NCBI RefSeq assembly: GCF_030580955.1
Contig: NZ_JAUQON010000004.1
Coordinates: 496,001-560,000, forward strand
DNA length: 64,000 bases
Source: Hymenobacter convexus
GTDB taxonomy: Bacteria; Bacteroidota; Bacteroidia; Cytophagales; Hymenobacteraceae
Direction of reading: 5' to 3'
Numbering within the stretch: the first letter of the stretch is position 1; each line of letters starts with the position of its first letter. Shown here piece after piece: positions 17,488-26,559 of this stretch. The position numbers were made by a program, and so were the translations under genes. The notes beneath the pieces were generated by a model. The model did not search any database. It saw only the letters and a list, made by a program, of their open reading frames with translations, and was not told the DNA's origin.

Positions 17488-18513
17488 ATGCTGAAAAACG
17501 ACCTTTTCCTCCGCGCCGCCCGTGGCGAAGCCACCGAGCGGACGCCCGTTTGGCTCATGCGCCAGGCCGGCCGCATCCTGCCCGAATACCGCGCCCTGCG
17601 CGCCCGCCTCTCCGGCTTCAAAGAGCTGGTAGAAACGCCCGCGCTGGCCGCCGAAGTCACCATCCAGCCCATCGACGCGCTGGACGTCGACGCCGCCATC
17701 ATCTTCTCCGACATCCTCGTAGTGCCCGACGCCATGGGCCTGCGCTACGAAATGGTGGAAGCCCGCGGCCCCCTCTTCCCGGAAACCATCAAGTCGGCCG
17801 CTGATGTCGAAAAGCTCCGCATCCCCGACCCCGAGGAGGGCCTCGGCTACGTGCTCGAAGCCCTGCGCATCACCAAAAAAGCCCTCAACGGCCGCGTGCC
17901 CCTCATCGGCTTCGCCGGCGCCCCCTGGACGCTGCTGGCCTACATGGTGGAAGGCCACGGCTCCAAAACCTTCAGCAAAGCCCGCGGCATGCTCTACCGC
18001 GAGCCCGCCCTGGCCCACCAGCTGCTGGCCAAAATAACGGCCACCACCATCGCCTACCTCAAGGCCCAGGTGGCGGCCGGCGCCCAGGTGGTGCAGGTGT
18101 TCGACTCCTGGGCCGGCACCCTGCCGCCCGCCCACTACACCGAATTCTCGGCCCGTTACATCGCCGAAATCACCGAAGCCCTGGCCCCGCTCGTGCCCGT
18201 CACGGTGTTTGCCAAAGGCGCTTGGTGGGCCGTGCCCGAGTTTGCCGCCACCGCCTGCCGCACCATCGGGCTCGACTGGAACCAGGACCCCGCCCAGGTG
18301 CGCCAACAGGCCGCAGGCAAAACCCTGCAAGGCAACCTCGACCCCTGCGCCCTCTACGGCACCCGCGAGCAGGTGAAAGCCGCCACCGAAACCATGCTGC
18401 GCCAGTTCGCCGGCGGCCCCCACATCGCCAACCTCGGCCACGGCGTGTACCCGGATACCAACCCCGACAACGTCCGCGTGTTCGTGGACACGGTGAAGGC
18501 CTGGCGGGGGTAA
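17488..18513 (+). CDS. hemE: Uroporphyrinogen decarboxylase
   Basis: A 341-residue enzyme starting [14 protein letters not shown]; the TTG four codons upstream is rejected. The N-terminal signature [17 protein letters not shown] is intact, and the second signature ([16 protein letters not shown]) and substrate-pocket segments ([26 protein letters not shown]) are present. Length matches the family. It removes four carboxylates from uroporphyrinogen III to give coproporphyrinogen III in haem synthesis. No other hem gene is adjacent. Confidence 0.97.
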   Translation: MLKNDLFLRAARGEATERTPVWLMRQAGRILPEYRALRARLSGFKELVETPALAAEVTIQPIDALDVDAAIIFSDILVVPDAMGLRYEMVEARGPLFPETIKSAADVEKLRIPDPEEGLGYVLEALRITKKALNGRVPLIGFAGAPWTLLAYMVEGHGSKTFSKARGMLYREPALAHQLLAKITATTIAYLKAQVAAGAQVVQVFDSWAGTLPPAHYTEFSARYIAEITEALAPLVPVTVFAKGAWWAVPEFAATACRTIGLDWNQDPAQVRQQAAGKTLQGNLDPCALYGTREQVKAATETMLRQFAGGPHIANLGHGVYPDTNPDNVRVFVDTVKAWRG

Positions 18514-18525
18514 ACTGACGGACTG

Positions 18526-19038
18526 ATGCGCGGATTTGGGTTCGGCCTCCTACTTGTACTGACCACCTTCCAAGGCTGGGCACAAGCGCAGCGCACCACT
18601 ATTGCTATTGATAAGAAGGACCATCTGACTTTTGAGCGAGCACCATTCAGTGCGGATGGCAAAACGTTCAAAACGATAAACAGCCCACATGACGGCCAAA
18701 CCATTTTAGTCGCTATCAACGACAAACAGCCCTTCGGCACCGATGGAGAAATGCCGAAATATACGCTTAGCAAAGCAACGGTGCTTTTTAAAGGCCACGT
18801 ATACCACCTGCCGGTCAGTGGCATGTACAACCCGTGGTTCGGCGACAAACTAGACCAGCAGTTCGTGCACCTGACGAAAGTCGGCTCCGCGCTCACCATT
18901 CGGGCCGTCTTCGCCGACGGGGCCGGCTCGTATCTGGCCGAATGGAAAATCAGCGGTAACTCCGCCAAAAGAACTTTGCTGACTTCCGACGATGCTTTGG
19001 TAACCGGCTTCTTTCAGCCCAATCCAAGCGGTAAATAA
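18526..19038 (+). CDS. Exported protein of unknown function
   Basis: A 170-residue protein with a signal peptide (GLLLVLTTFQGWAQAQ). The mature part is predicted to be mainly beta-strand, and no motif is recognised. Codon use is visibly more AT-rich than in hemE, whose stop is 12 bases upstream, so it may be a lineage-specific gene. Short spacing suggests read-through from hemE. Confidence 0.6.
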   Translation: MRGFGFGLLLVLTTFQGWAQAQRTTIAIDKKDHLTFERAPFSADGKTFKTINSPHDGQTILVAINDKQPFGTDGEMPKYTLSKATVLFKGHVYHLPVSGMYNPWFGDKLDQQFVHLTKVGSALTIRAVFADGAGSYLAEWKISGNSAKRTLLTSDDALVTGFFQPNPSGK

Positions 19039-19077
19039 GTCACCCAGCTACCAAAGCGCCCTTTATCGACATCCCCC

Positions 19078-19269
19078 ATGGCCCCCATGTTCAGCCCCGT
19101 CTTTTACCTCACCCTGGCCCTGCTGCTGGCGTTGCTGGTGTTTATGTGGCGCTGGTACCTGCGCCGGTCCGAGCGCTCGACTGTCGAAACCGTGATGGTG
19201 GTGCTCGTGACGCTGGGCAGCCTCTCGCCGCTGTTTTTCCTGGCCTATCTAGCGCTTTTCCGGCGCTAG
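19078..19269 (+). CDS. Small two-helix membrane protein
   Basis: A 63-residue protein (or 60 if the second ATG at 19087 is used) with two hydrophobic helices (VFYLTLALLLALLVFMWRWYL and VVLVTLGSLSPLFFLAYLALF) joined by the basic loop RRSERS. No family recognised. It follows the exported protein on the same strand and is followed by a family C palindrome. Confidence 0.6.
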   Translation: MAPMFSPVFYLTLALLLALLVFMWRWYLRRSERSTVETVMVVLVTLGSLSPLFFLAYLALFRR

Positions 19270-19379
19270 AACGATGTAGAGTCGCAATACTTTGCGTCTC
19301 GTCGTTGAACGACAAGCGCCTGATGATAGCCTGATAGCGCGGCCGATGAGACGCAAAGCATTGCGTCTCTACATCGTTC
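19269..19379. repeat. Intergenic palindrome, family C (TAGAGACGC..GCGTCTC)
   Basis: GAACGATGTAGAGTCGCAAT-ACTTTGCGTCTC pairs with GAGACGCAAAGCATTGCGTC-TCTACATCGTTC. Each arm itself contains the small palindrome built on GACGC..GCGTC. The first bases overlap the stop codon of the preceding small gene. Confidence 0.9.
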
Positions 19380-19400
19380 AATCAACCTTTCAATCTCCCC

Positions 19401-19610
19401 ATGGACGTAAAAGACAGCAACGGCACCCTGCTTGCCGAAGGCGACTCGGTCACCCTCATCAAAGACCTCAAGGTAAAAGGCTCCTCGCTCACGCTCAAGC
19501 GCGGCACGCTGGTCAAAAACATCCGCCTCACCAATAGCGCCGCCGAGATTGAAGGCCGTGCCGGCGGCAGCACGATGGTGCTGAAAACGGAGTTTCTGAA
19601 GAAGGCTTAG
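19401..19610 (+). CDS. PhnA/YjdM C-terminal-domain protein
   Basis: A 69-residue protein consisting only of the PhnA C-terminal domain: [37 protein letters not shown]...[20 protein letters not shown]. The zinc-ribbon half present in the longer E. coli-type protein is absent, as is common. Despite the historical name, a role in phosphonate use is not established. Confidence 0.9.
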   Translation: MDVKDSNGTLLAEGDSVTLIKDLKVKGSSLTLKRGTLVKNIRLTNSAAEIEGRAGGSTMVLKTEFLKKA

Positions 19611-19623
19611 CCGCTCCCGTATC

Positions 19624-20181
19624 ATGCGCAGCGAAAAGGAGAAAATGCTGGCCGGCGAACTCTACGCCGCTTTCGACCCCGAGCTGCTGCAGGCCCGCAC
19701 CCGCGCCAAACAGCTCCTGCACCGCCTCAACGTCACGGAATACCTCGTCACCGATGCGGCCCGCCTGATTCTGGCCGAGCTTATCCCCCACGCCGGCCGC
19801 AACCTGTGGGTCGAGCCGCCCTTCCACTGCGACTACGGCAGCCACCTCCACTGCGGCGACAACGTGTACTTCAACGTGAACTGCGTGGTACTCGACGCGG
19901 CCCGCATCACCATCGGCTCCAACGTCTTGTTTGGGCCCGGCGTGCAGCTCTACGCCGCCACCCATCCGCTCGATGCCCCGGTGCGCCGCACTCTGGAGCT
20001 GGCCCGCCCCATTACCATCGGCGACGACTGCTGGCTGGGCGGCGGCAGCATTGTCTGCCCCGGCGTCACCATCGGGCCGGGCTGCGTCACCGGGGCCGGG
20101 TCGGTGGTGACGAAGGACATCCCGCCTTATTCGCTGGCGGTGGGCAATCCGGCGCGGGTTATCAAGGACCTCACGGCCTGA
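19624..20181 (+). CDS. Sugar O-acetyltransferase (maltose/galactoside acetyltransferase type)
   Basis: A 185-residue enzyme. An N-terminal maltose-acetyltransferase helix (EKEKMLAGELYAAFDPELLQAR) precedes a left-handed beta-helix with hexapeptide repeats (FHCDYGSHLHCGDNVYFNVNCVVLD, ITIGSNVLFGPGVQLYAATHPLD, WLGGGSIVCPGVTIGPGCVTGAGSVVTKDIP). The histidine in AATHPL is the expected catalytic base. It transfers acetyl from acetyl-CoA to a sugar hydroxyl; the natural acceptor is unknown. It begins 13 bases after the PhnA-like gene. Confidence 0.92.
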   Translation: MRSEKEKMLAGELYAAFDPELLQARTRAKQLLHRLNVTEYLVTDAARLILAELIPHAGRNLWVEPPFHCDYGSHLHCGDNVYFNVNCVVLDAARITIGSNVLFGPGVQLYAATHPLDAPVRRTLELARPITIGDDCWLGGGSIVCPGVTIGPGCVTGAGSVVTKDIPPYSLAVGNPARVIKDLTA

Positions 20182-20208
20182 TATTGCTTCAACCCACCAA
20201 CTGGTTGG

Positions 20209-20811
20209 CTACCGATGCCGTTTGGGTGGCATAGGGGGCGGCAGGAACTCGACCATTTTAGGGTCCCGATACTCGATGCCGACCTGATAATCCTGACTGG
20301 CCCCTTCGGCTTCGATTGTCAGAAAAATGTGCTGATGCGGCCCATCGAAAACCATAAAATCGCTGTTTGCCGGTCCGCTATGGCCTGAATAAGGCAGACG
20401 GCGGGCTTTAACCGCCGCCCAAATCCGCGCATATTCGTCCCGTTTGGGAGAATGGTAGCGCAGTATTCCCATTTCCACCGGATACCTCCCCGTCGAAAGC
20501 GTGAGCGTGTCCGCTACCCTGGCCGCTGCTGGCTTGGGATAGGCCCAGATGTACGCGGTGCGGGCATACCTGGGGTCGGGCTCCTGGGTGTCGTTGTCTT
20601 TGCTGATAAATTTCCAGCCCCGGCTTTGCAGGTAGCGGTTGGCAGTCGGAAGGGGCTGGTCGCGTAGCCACAGGAGGCGGTCAAGGGTAATGGCAGAAGT
20701 CAGAACCGGCGCAGACGTGGCGGCAAGTGGCGGCGAGCCTTGCAGTGGGCGCAACCCATAGCCCGCCACCAACACCATCGTACCAGCGAGCGAAACGAAC
20801 AAAGCTTTCAT
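20209..20811 (-). CDS. Exported protein of unknown function
   Basis: A 200-residue protein with an N-terminal hydrophobic segment (ALFVSLAGTMVLVAGYGL) that may be a signal peptide or anchor. The mature part has aromatic motifs such as YLQSRGWKFISK and RTAYIWAYP that suggest a compact beta-rich domain, and it ends in a proline-rich basic tail (PPPMPPKRHR). No family recognised. It is convergent with the acetyltransferase. Confidence 0.6.
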   Translation of the reverse strand: MKALFVSLAGTMVLVAGYGLRPLQGSPPLAATSAPVLTSAITLDRLLWLRDQPLPTANRYLQSRGWKFISKDNDTQEPDPRYARTAYIWAYPKPAAARVADTLTLSTGRYPVEMGILRYHSPKRDEYARIWAAVKARRLPYSGHSGPANSDFMVFDGPHQHIFLTIEAEGASQDYQVGIEYRDPKMVEFLPPPMPPKRHR

Positions 20812-20912
20812 GCATCCAGATGATTAGTCGCGGCACCAATATCATGCTCCGGCTAAACATAGCAGAATTTTGCCCGCGAAAGCGCCCTGCCCCACCAACG
20901 CCGCCGTAGTGG

Positions 20913-21923
20913 CTAGTGAAGCAAAAGCCCCGCTTCCCCGGCTTCCTCCAGCAGCCGCTGCTTCTCCACGGGCACCACGCCCACCTGCTCGCACACCAGC
21001 CCGCCGCCCAGATTGGCCAGCGCCGCCGTGAAAGCCGCCGGCCGCCCCAACGCCACGCACAGCGCCGCGATGCTAATAACGGTATCGCCCGCGCCCGACA
21101 CGTCCGAAATAGTGCGCAGATGGGCTGGCAGGTAGGTTTTCTGGCCGTTTTGCTGGGCAAAGACCCCATATTCCGACAACGTGACCAGCACGATTTCGGG
21201 CGTCAGTTCTTCTTTCAGCCGGGCCACGGCCGCCTCGAAGCCGGGACGGTCGGCCACCGGGTCGCCGAACTCCAGCTTCAGGCCTTCGCGCAGCTCCTTC
21301 AGGTTGGGCTTGAAGAGGGTGCAGTGGCGGTAAGCCAGGAAGTTCTTCTTCTTGGGGTCGACCACTGTAGGAATGCCGCGCTGCCGGGCTCGGGCAATGC
21401 ACTCCGTGATGATGGCCTCGCTGAGCACGCCCTTGTCGTAGTCCTCAAACACCACCACGTCGGCGCGGGCCAGCAGGTCGTCGTAAGCTGTGAGCAGCTG
21501 CACGCTCTCGTCGGCATCCAGGTCGGTTTCTATCTCTGAGTCGATGCGCAGCAGCTGCTGGCCGTGGGCCAGGATGCGCTGCTTCACCGTGGTGGGCCGC
21601 CCAGCGCTGCGGATGATGCCATCGGCGGGCAGGTCGCTGTCGTGCAGCAGCTGCAGCAGCTGGTCGCCGCCCGCGTCGGTGCCAATCACGGCGCAGAGCA
21701 GCGGCGTGGCGCCGAGGGCCTGCACGTTGAGGGCCACGTTGGCGGCCCCGCCGAGGCGGTTTTCGGTGCGGGCCACGTGCACCACGGGCACCGGCGCCTC
21801 GGGCGAGAGGCGCGTGGCCCGGCCCCACACGTAGGCGTCCACCATCACGTCGCCGATGATGAGGACGCGGAGGTGGTTGAAGTCGTTGAAAAGCGCTTGC
21901 AGGGAAGAATCAGGAGTAGGCAA
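20913..21923 (-). CDS. rfaE1: D-glycero-beta-D-manno-heptose 7-phosphate kinase-type sugar kinase
   Basis: A 336-residue PfkB-family kinase; the frame begins with TTG, as no ATG precedes the conserved RVLIIGDVMVDAYVWG. RfaE1 features are RLSPEAPVPVVHV, NRLGGAANVALNVQALG, VFEDYDKGVLS, PKKKNFLAYRHCTLFKPNLKE and the anion-hole/catalytic motif SGAGDT. It phosphorylates heptose 7-phosphate at C1 in ADP-heptose synthesis for lipopolysaccharide. The adenylyltransferase half (RfaE2) is not fused, as is usual in Bacteroidota. A related ribokinase-type activity cannot be excluded. Confidence 0.88.
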   Translation of the reverse strand: MPTPDSSLQALFNDFNHLRVLIIGDVMVDAYVWGRATRLSPEAPVPVVHVARTENRLGGAANVALNVQALGATPLLCAVIGTDAGGDQLLQLLHDSDLPADGIIRSAGRPTTVKQRILAHGQQLLRIDSEIETDLDADESVQLLTAYDDLLARADVVVFEDYDKGVLSEAIITECIARARQRGIPTVVDPKKKNFLAYRHCTLFKPNLKELREGLKLEFGDPVADRPGFEAAVARLKEELTPEIVLVTLSEYGVFAQQNGQKTYLPAHLRTISDVSGAGDTVISIAALCVALGRPAAFTAALANLGGGLVCEQVGVVPVEKQRLLEEAGEAGLLLH

Positions 21924-21940
21924 ACTCGAAGATAAAAGCT

Positions 21941-22041
21941 GTCATCCTGAGCGGAGCGAAGGACCTTATCACGTTTGCGCCGCTTCCACTTGCGACAAAC
22001 CGTTCATCGGTGACAAGGTCCTTCGCTCCGCTCAGGATGAC
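21941..22041. repeat. Intergenic palindrome, family A
   Basis: Arms GTCATCCTGAGCGGAGCGAA-GGACCTT and inverse. Both arms carry the matched change GAGCGGAG/CTCCGCTC relative to the usual GAGCGCAG/CTGCGCTC. Located between rfaE1 and the aminotransferase. Confidence 0.92.
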
Positions 22042-22056
22042 AGGAATGATGAATAA

Positions 22057-23277
22057 TTACGCCAGCTTGGCCAGGCTTTCCTTCACCCGCCGAAATGCTT
22101 CCACCAGCTTCTCGTCCGAGGCGGCGGTGCTGAAGCGCATGCACGCCGGCGCCCCAAATGCCTCGCCCGACACGGCCGATACCAGCGCGTCATTCAGCAG
22201 GTACAAAGCCAAATCCATGGAGCTGTTGATGGTGCTGCCATCGGGCGCCGTGCGGCCGAAGTAGGCCGAGACTTCCGGAAAGATGTAGAAGGCCCCGCTG
22301 GGTGTGGGCGTGATGAAACCGGGAATGTCCTTCACGATATCCAGCACTAAATCGCGGCGGCGGCGGTAGGCAGCCACCATCTCATCGGCCGAGGCGCGGC
22401 CGCCGCGCAAGGCGGCCAGGCCGGCGCGCTGCGCAATGGAGCAGGTGCCGGAGGTAATCTGGCTCTGCATTTTCTCGCAGGCATAGGCAATGTCGGGGCG
22501 GGCGGCCAGGTAGCCCAAGCGCCAGCCGGTCATGGCGTAGCCTTTCGAGAAGCCGTTCACCGTGATAACCCGGTCGGCCACGGCCGGAAAATGGGCCAGG
22601 CTGGCATGCTCGCCCACGAAGTTGATGTACTCGTAAATCTCGTCGGCCAGCGCGTAAACCTGCGGGTGTCGGGCCAGCACTTCGGCAATGGCGCCCAGTT
22701 CGGCCCGGCTGAAAACGGCACCCGTGGGGTTGCAGGGCGAAGAGTACATGATGAGCTTGGTGCGCGGCGTGATGGCCTCTTCGAGCTGCGCGGCGGTCAC
22801 CTTGTACTCGTTTTCGAGCGAGCCCACCAGCGGCACGGCCACGCCATCGGCCAGCTTCACCATCTCCTCGTAGCTCACCCAGTAGGGCGAAAACACGATG
22901 ACTTCCTCGCCCGGGTTCACCAGGCTCATCACCGCATTGGCCAGGGCCTGCTTGGCGCCGGTGCTCACCACAATCTGGTTGGGCTGGAAATCGAGCTGGT
23001 TGTCGCGCTTGAATTTGTCGCAGATGGCCTGCCGCAAATCGGGAATGCCGGCCACGGGCGTGTAGAACGTGAAGCCGTCATCGAGCGCCTGCTTGGCCGC
23101 GTCCTTGATGTATTGCGGGGTCTGAAAATCGGGCTCGCCGAAGCTGAGGTTGATGACATCGAAGCCCTTGGCCACCAGCTCCCGGCTTTTTTTGGCCATG
23201 GCGATGGTGGCCGATTCCTGCATGACCGTGACTCGGTCGGATAAGGGCGAGGTGGTGGGAGCAGCGGTTTCGGACAT
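22057..23277 (-). CDS. Class I/II pyridoxal-phosphate aminotransferase (aspartate aminotransferase type)
   Basis: A 406-residue enzyme starting MSETAAPTT; the longer frame runs into a palindrome and is rejected. Typical aspartate aminotransferase I-beta elements are visible: INLSFGEPDFQTPQYIKDAA, YTPVAGIPDLRQAI, STGAKQALANAVMSL, YSSPCNPTGAVFSR, DEIYEYINF and the PLP lysine in NGFSKGYAMTGWRLGY. It likely interconverts aspartate/oxaloacetate and glutamate/2-oxoglutarate in the cytosol; exact substrate preference cannot be read from sequence. Confidence 0.92.
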   Translation of the reverse strand: MSETAAPTTSPLSDRVTVMQESATIAMAKKSRELVAKGFDVINLSFGEPDFQTPQYIKDAAKQALDDGFTFYTPVAGIPDLRQAICDKFKRDNQLDFQPNQIVVSTGAKQALANAVMSLVNPGEEVIVFSPYWVSYEEMVKLADGVAVPLVGSLENEYKVTAAQLEEAITPRTKLIMYSSPCNPTGAVFSRAELGAIAEVLARHPQVYALADEIYEYINFVGEHASLAHFPAVADRVITVNGFSKGYAMTGWRLGYLAARPDIAYACEKMQSQITSGTCSIAQRAGLAALRGGRASADEMVAAYRRRRDLVLDIVKDIPGFITPTPSGAFYIFPEVSAYFGRTAPDGSTINSSMDLALYLLNDALVSAVSGEAFGAPACMRFSTAASDEKLVEAFRRVKESLAKLA

Positions 23278-23335
23278 AGCAAGGGCGCGATTGAAGCGGT
23301 AAAGGTAAGGCCGACGCGGCACCCTTTTCTTGGCT

Positions 23336-23420
23336 GTCATCCTGAGCGCAGCGAAGGACCTTATCACGTTTCAGTAGTTTGCGCGGACGTGATAAGGCCC
23401 TTCGCTGCGCTCAGGATGAC
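23336..23420. repeat. Intergenic palindrome, family A
   Basis: GTCATCCTGAGCGCAGCGAA-GGACCTTATCACG pairs with CGTGATAAGGCCC-TTCGCTGCGCTCAGGATGAC. Located between the aminotransferase and the glycosyltransferase, both on the minus strand. Confidence 0.92.
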
Positions 23421-23432
23421 AGATTGCCGAAG

Positions 23433-25448
23433 CTACTCCCCCATCCGGCGCCAGCAGTGCCAGAGCACGCTCAGGTCGGTGCCGGGCTCGTAGTCTTTGG
23501 CGTAGAGCAGCTCCAGGCGGCGCTTGGTGGTGTCGTTGAGCGGCGCGGCCGATACGGCGGCATCGGCCGGCGACACCACGGCGGGCACCGCGCGGGCCGG
23601 GCCGGGCGTGTAGCGCAGGCCCACCCACGTGCGGCGGCCCAGCAGCACGGCCGCGCAGTTGCGCAGGAAACCCATTTTTTTCGGCTGCAGCCAGATAAGC
23701 AGCGGGGCCAGCCCCAGCAGCCCGGCGCTGAGCAGCACGTCGAGCAGGCGCTTGGCGCGGGCCTGCCGGGGCTGGTAGAGGTTCAGGGCGATGTCGAGGG
23801 TGTAGTAGTCGCCGGGCGCGTCCTTGCTGCTGCTGCCGATGATGTACTGGCTGTCTTCGGGCAGGATTTTATAGGCCACCGGCGGGTGGGTGGGCAGGCT
23901 GAGCATGAGGGCAATGATGCGACTGGCGGGCAGGTCTTTGCCGCAAAAAATCAGCTCATCCAGCGCGTACAGACGAATAATGTCGCCCAGCTGGCGCAGC
24001 TCGCCCAGGGGTTCTTCGGGCGGCTCGGGCGCGTCGTAGCGGTGCGAATACGTGGCCTCCATGGCCGCCGGCACTAGGGTTTCGACGGGCACTGTCGACA
24101 CGTAGCCGATGACGCGGGCCTGCACGCCGGCGGCTTCGAGCAGGCGGCGCACGCGGCGGCTTTCGGGCCCGGAGCCCACGATGGCGATGTTTTTCTGGCG
24201 CCGCTCGGTCAGGCGCAGGTCGCGGTAGCGCAGGAAATGCCCCAGCACCTGCCGGCCCACCAGTGCCGCCACCGTCCACACGCCGCCCAGAATTATCAGC
24301 GCTTTCGAGAAGCGCCAGGCATCGAGGTAGTTAGAAGCCGCTGAAATCACCAGCGTGCCCACGAAGGCACCCCGGGCCACGCGGGAGGTGCGGATTGGGG
24401 GGTCGTAGCCCCCGCTCAAATACACCGAAATCAGCCAGATGAGGATGTAAACGGGCACGGCCACTTCCATGTACTGCGGCGGGTAGGCGCCGGGCACAAA
24501 CTTGTGGTTGTTTTCCCAGTATGTTTTCAGGAAGTACATGCCGCCCCAAATCAGGCCGGCATCGAGCAGCAGCGGGGCGATGCGCACGGCCAGCCGCTCC
24601 AGCACGGCAGCGCCGGCCCGCAGCCAGATGGCGGCGTTGATGAGCAGCGAAAACAGGCCCGCCCGGCCCGGCGCAAAGTGCTTCTGGGCGAAAATCACCA
24701 TCGCCCGGTAGAACACAAACACGTAGTTTACGCTCGTGCGCTTGGTGCTTTCGCCCTTGTAGTGGATGATGCGCGTGCCGGGGAAATAATAGTTTTTCCA
24801 GCCGCCCCGGGTGAGGCGGTACGAGAGGTCGATGTCCTCGCCGTACATGAAATAGTCTTCGTCGAGCAGGCCTACCTGGTCCAGCGCCTCCTTGCGCAGC
24901 AGCATGAAGGCGCCGCTGAGCACTTCAATCTCATGGGTTTCATCTTTATCGAGAAAGCCCAGGTGGTAGCGCCCGAAGGTGCGTGACTTGGGAAACACGC
25001 TGGCCAGCCCGAACATCTTGTAGAACGCCACGGCCGGCGTGGGCAGGGCGCGCTTGCTTTCGGGCAGGAAATGGCCCTGGCCGTCGAGCATTTTCACGCC
25101 CAGGCCGCCGCAGTTGGGGTGCTCGTCCATGAAGGCGCAGCAGGCCTGAAAGGTGTCTTCCTCCACCACGGTATCGGGGTTGAGCAGCAGCTGGTACTGG
25201 CCGGTGGCCCGGCGCAGGGCCTGGTTGTTGCCCTTCGAGAAGCCGGGGTTGTCGCGGTTGGCGATGAGAATGACCTCCGGAAACCGCTCGCGCACCATGC
25301 CCACCGAGCCGTCGGCCGAGTTGTTATCCACTACAAAAACTTCCACGGGCTGGCCCAGCTTCTCCACCGCCCGCCGCACGGATAGCAGCGCCTGCTCCAG
25401 AAAGTAGCAGACGTTGTAGTTGACAATGATGACGGAGAGCTTGACCAC
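23433..25448 (-). CDS. GT2 glycosyltransferase fused to a degenerate polyprenyl-phosphate sugar-1-P transferase
   Basis: A 671-residue protein with GTG start. Residues 1-260 are a GT2 domain of the rhamnosyltransferase type (SVIIVNYNV, VDNNSADGS, RDNPGFSKGNNQALR, LLNPDTVVEE, SGAFMLLRKEALDQVGLLDEDYFMYGEDIDLSYR). Several membrane helices follow (~265-405), then a Rossmann-like segment (NIAIVGSGPESRRVRRLLE) as in WbaP/WcaJ proteins. The C-terminus keeps scattered traces of the transferase (RAKRLLDVLLSAGLLGLAPLL; KRRLELLYAKDYEPGTDLSVLW) but lacks the catalytic core (R.G..G..F...KFRSM). The GT2 half is probably active in surface polysaccharide synthesis. Confidence 0.82.
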   Translation of the reverse strand: MVKLSVIIVNYNVCYFLEQALLSVRRAVEKLGQPVEVFVVDNNSADGSVGMVRERFPEVILIANRDNPGFSKGNNQALRRATGQYQLLLNPDTVVEEDTFQACCAFMDEHPNCGGLGVKMLDGQGHFLPESKRALPTPAVAFYKMFGLASVFPKSRTFGRYHLGFLDKDETHEIEVLSGAFMLLRKEALDQVGLLDEDYFMYGEDIDLSYRLTRGGWKNYYFPGTRIIHYKGESTKRTSVNYVFVFYRAMVIFAQKHFAPGRAGLFSLLINAAIWLRAGAAVLERLAVRIAPLLLDAGLIWGGMYFLKTYWENNHKFVPGAYPPQYMEVAVPVYILIWLISVYLSGGYDPPIRTSRVARGAFVGTLVISAASNYLDAWRFSKALIILGGVWTVAALVGRQVLGHFLRYRDLRLTERRQKNIAIVGSGPESRRVRRLLEAAGVQARVIGYVSTVPVETLVPAAMEATYSHRYDAPEPPEEPLGELRQLGDIIRLYALDELIFCGKDLPASRIIALMLSLPTHPPVAYKILPEDSQYIIGSSSKDAPGDYYTLDIALNLYQPRQARAKRLLDVLLSAGLLGLAPLLIWLQPKKMGFLRNCAAVLLGRRTWVGLRYTPGPARAVPAVVSPADAAVSAAPLNDTTKRRLELLYAKDYEPGTDLSVLWHCWRRMGE

Positions 25449-25607
25449 GGAGGGCGAATTTAAGCAGCGCCGCCCGGCCAGCGGCTACGGGATTTACTTT
25501 TAGCACTCTTGCCGCAACCGGAGCTTCTGAACGAACTTCCGTCAGGAGTCCAGTTTAGCCAGAGTCGGCAAAACGAATATTCTGAAGCCAAAGGAGCACC
25601 TCGCAAT

Positions 25608-25650
25608 AACAGAACTCCCCGGCTCTGCGTCAGGGCTGGGGAGTTCTGTT
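25608..25650. terminator. Intrinsic hairpin downstream of the SDR gene
   Basis: A perfect 13-bp stem AACAGAACTCCCC / GGGGAGTTCTGTT with loop GGCTCTGCGTCAGGGCT. A CTCGCAAT sequence next to it resembles family E repeats. It would end the minus-strand AraC-SDR transcript. Confidence 0.7.
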
Positions 25651-25714
25651 CAAAAAGCAGCGGCGCTGCCATCGTTTCCGGGCAACGTGCGGGCGCGCAT
25701 CCTATCGGCCGGCC

Positions 25715-26467
25715 TTACAGCATCATGCCGCCCGTGGCTTCGATGCGCTGGCCGTTGAGCCACCGGGCAGCATCGGTGCAGAGAAAGGCGACAATACCGC
25801 CGATATCGTCGGGCTCGGCCACGCGGCCCAGGGCGGTAATCTGGGCCACGTAGGCGCGGATTTCGGGCGTGTCCGTCATGGCGCCGCCGCCAAACACGGC
25901 GCCGGGCGCCACCACATTGGCCGCAATGCCCCTCGGGCCCAGCTCCAAGGCCAGGTAGCGCGTGAAAACCTCCACCGCGCCTTTCATGCTGGCGTAGGCC
26001 GAGCTCCCGGCGAAAGCCACCCGCGTGGTGCCGGAGGAAATATTGATAATCCGGCCCCCGTCGCGCAGCAGCGGCAAGGCCTTTTGCGTGAGGAAATACA
26101 CGCCCTTGAAATGAATGTTGAGCATCTCATCAAACTGCGCCTCGGTATTCTCGGCAATGGAAGCAGTGAGACTGGTGCCGGCGTTGTTTATGAGAAAGTC
26201 GAACCGGTCGGTGCCGAAAGTATCGGCCAGGGCGGTGGTGACCTGGGCAAAAAAGGCCTCGAAGGTGCTGATGTAGGCCGCATCCAGCGGCAGCGCCACG
26301 GCGCGGCGGCCCAAGGCTTCGATTTCGGCCACCACGGCGGCGGCTTCGCCCTGCTGGCTGCGGTAGGTCAGGATAACGTCGATGCCCTGCTGGGCTAGTT
26401 TCAGGGCCATGTCTTTGCCGAGGCCGCGGCTGCCGCCGGTGACGAGGGCGATTTTGGAAGTACTCAT
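25715..26467 (-). CDS. Short-chain dehydrogenase/reductase
   Basis: A 250-residue classical SDR; the start at MSTSKIALV is chosen because the NAD(P) motif TGGSRGLG follows at once. LINNAGTS, the catalytic Ser in INISSGTT and the YASMK motif are present. An Arg after the first strand (LTYRSQQ) suggests NADP preference. The substrate is unknown. It lies just downstream of an AraC-type regulator on the same strand, which may control it. Confidence 0.92.
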   Translation of the reverse strand: MSTSKIALVTGGSRGLGKDMALKLAQQGIDVILTYRSQQGEAAAVVAEIEALGRRAVALPLDAAYISTFEAFFAQVTTALADTFGTDRFDFLINNAGTSLTASIAENTEAQFDEMLNIHFKGVYFLTQKALPLLRDGGRIINISSGTTRVAFAGSSAYASMKGAVEVFTRYLALELGPRGIAANVVAPGAVFGGGAMTDTPEIRAYVAQITALGRVAEPDDIGGIVAFLCTDAARWLNGQRIEATGGMML

Positions 26468-26559
26468 GGGGAGGGTATTTGGGTGTTGTTTGAACACGAC
26501 AAAGGTCCCCTCACCCGCTGCCGGCCGTGTTGTATAGGCCAATCAGCTTCTTGTAGAAA

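Noticed and set aside
18526..19038. Exported protein after hemE as a second haem gene
   Set aside because: It has a signal peptide and no haem-pathway motif, and codon use differs from hemE.
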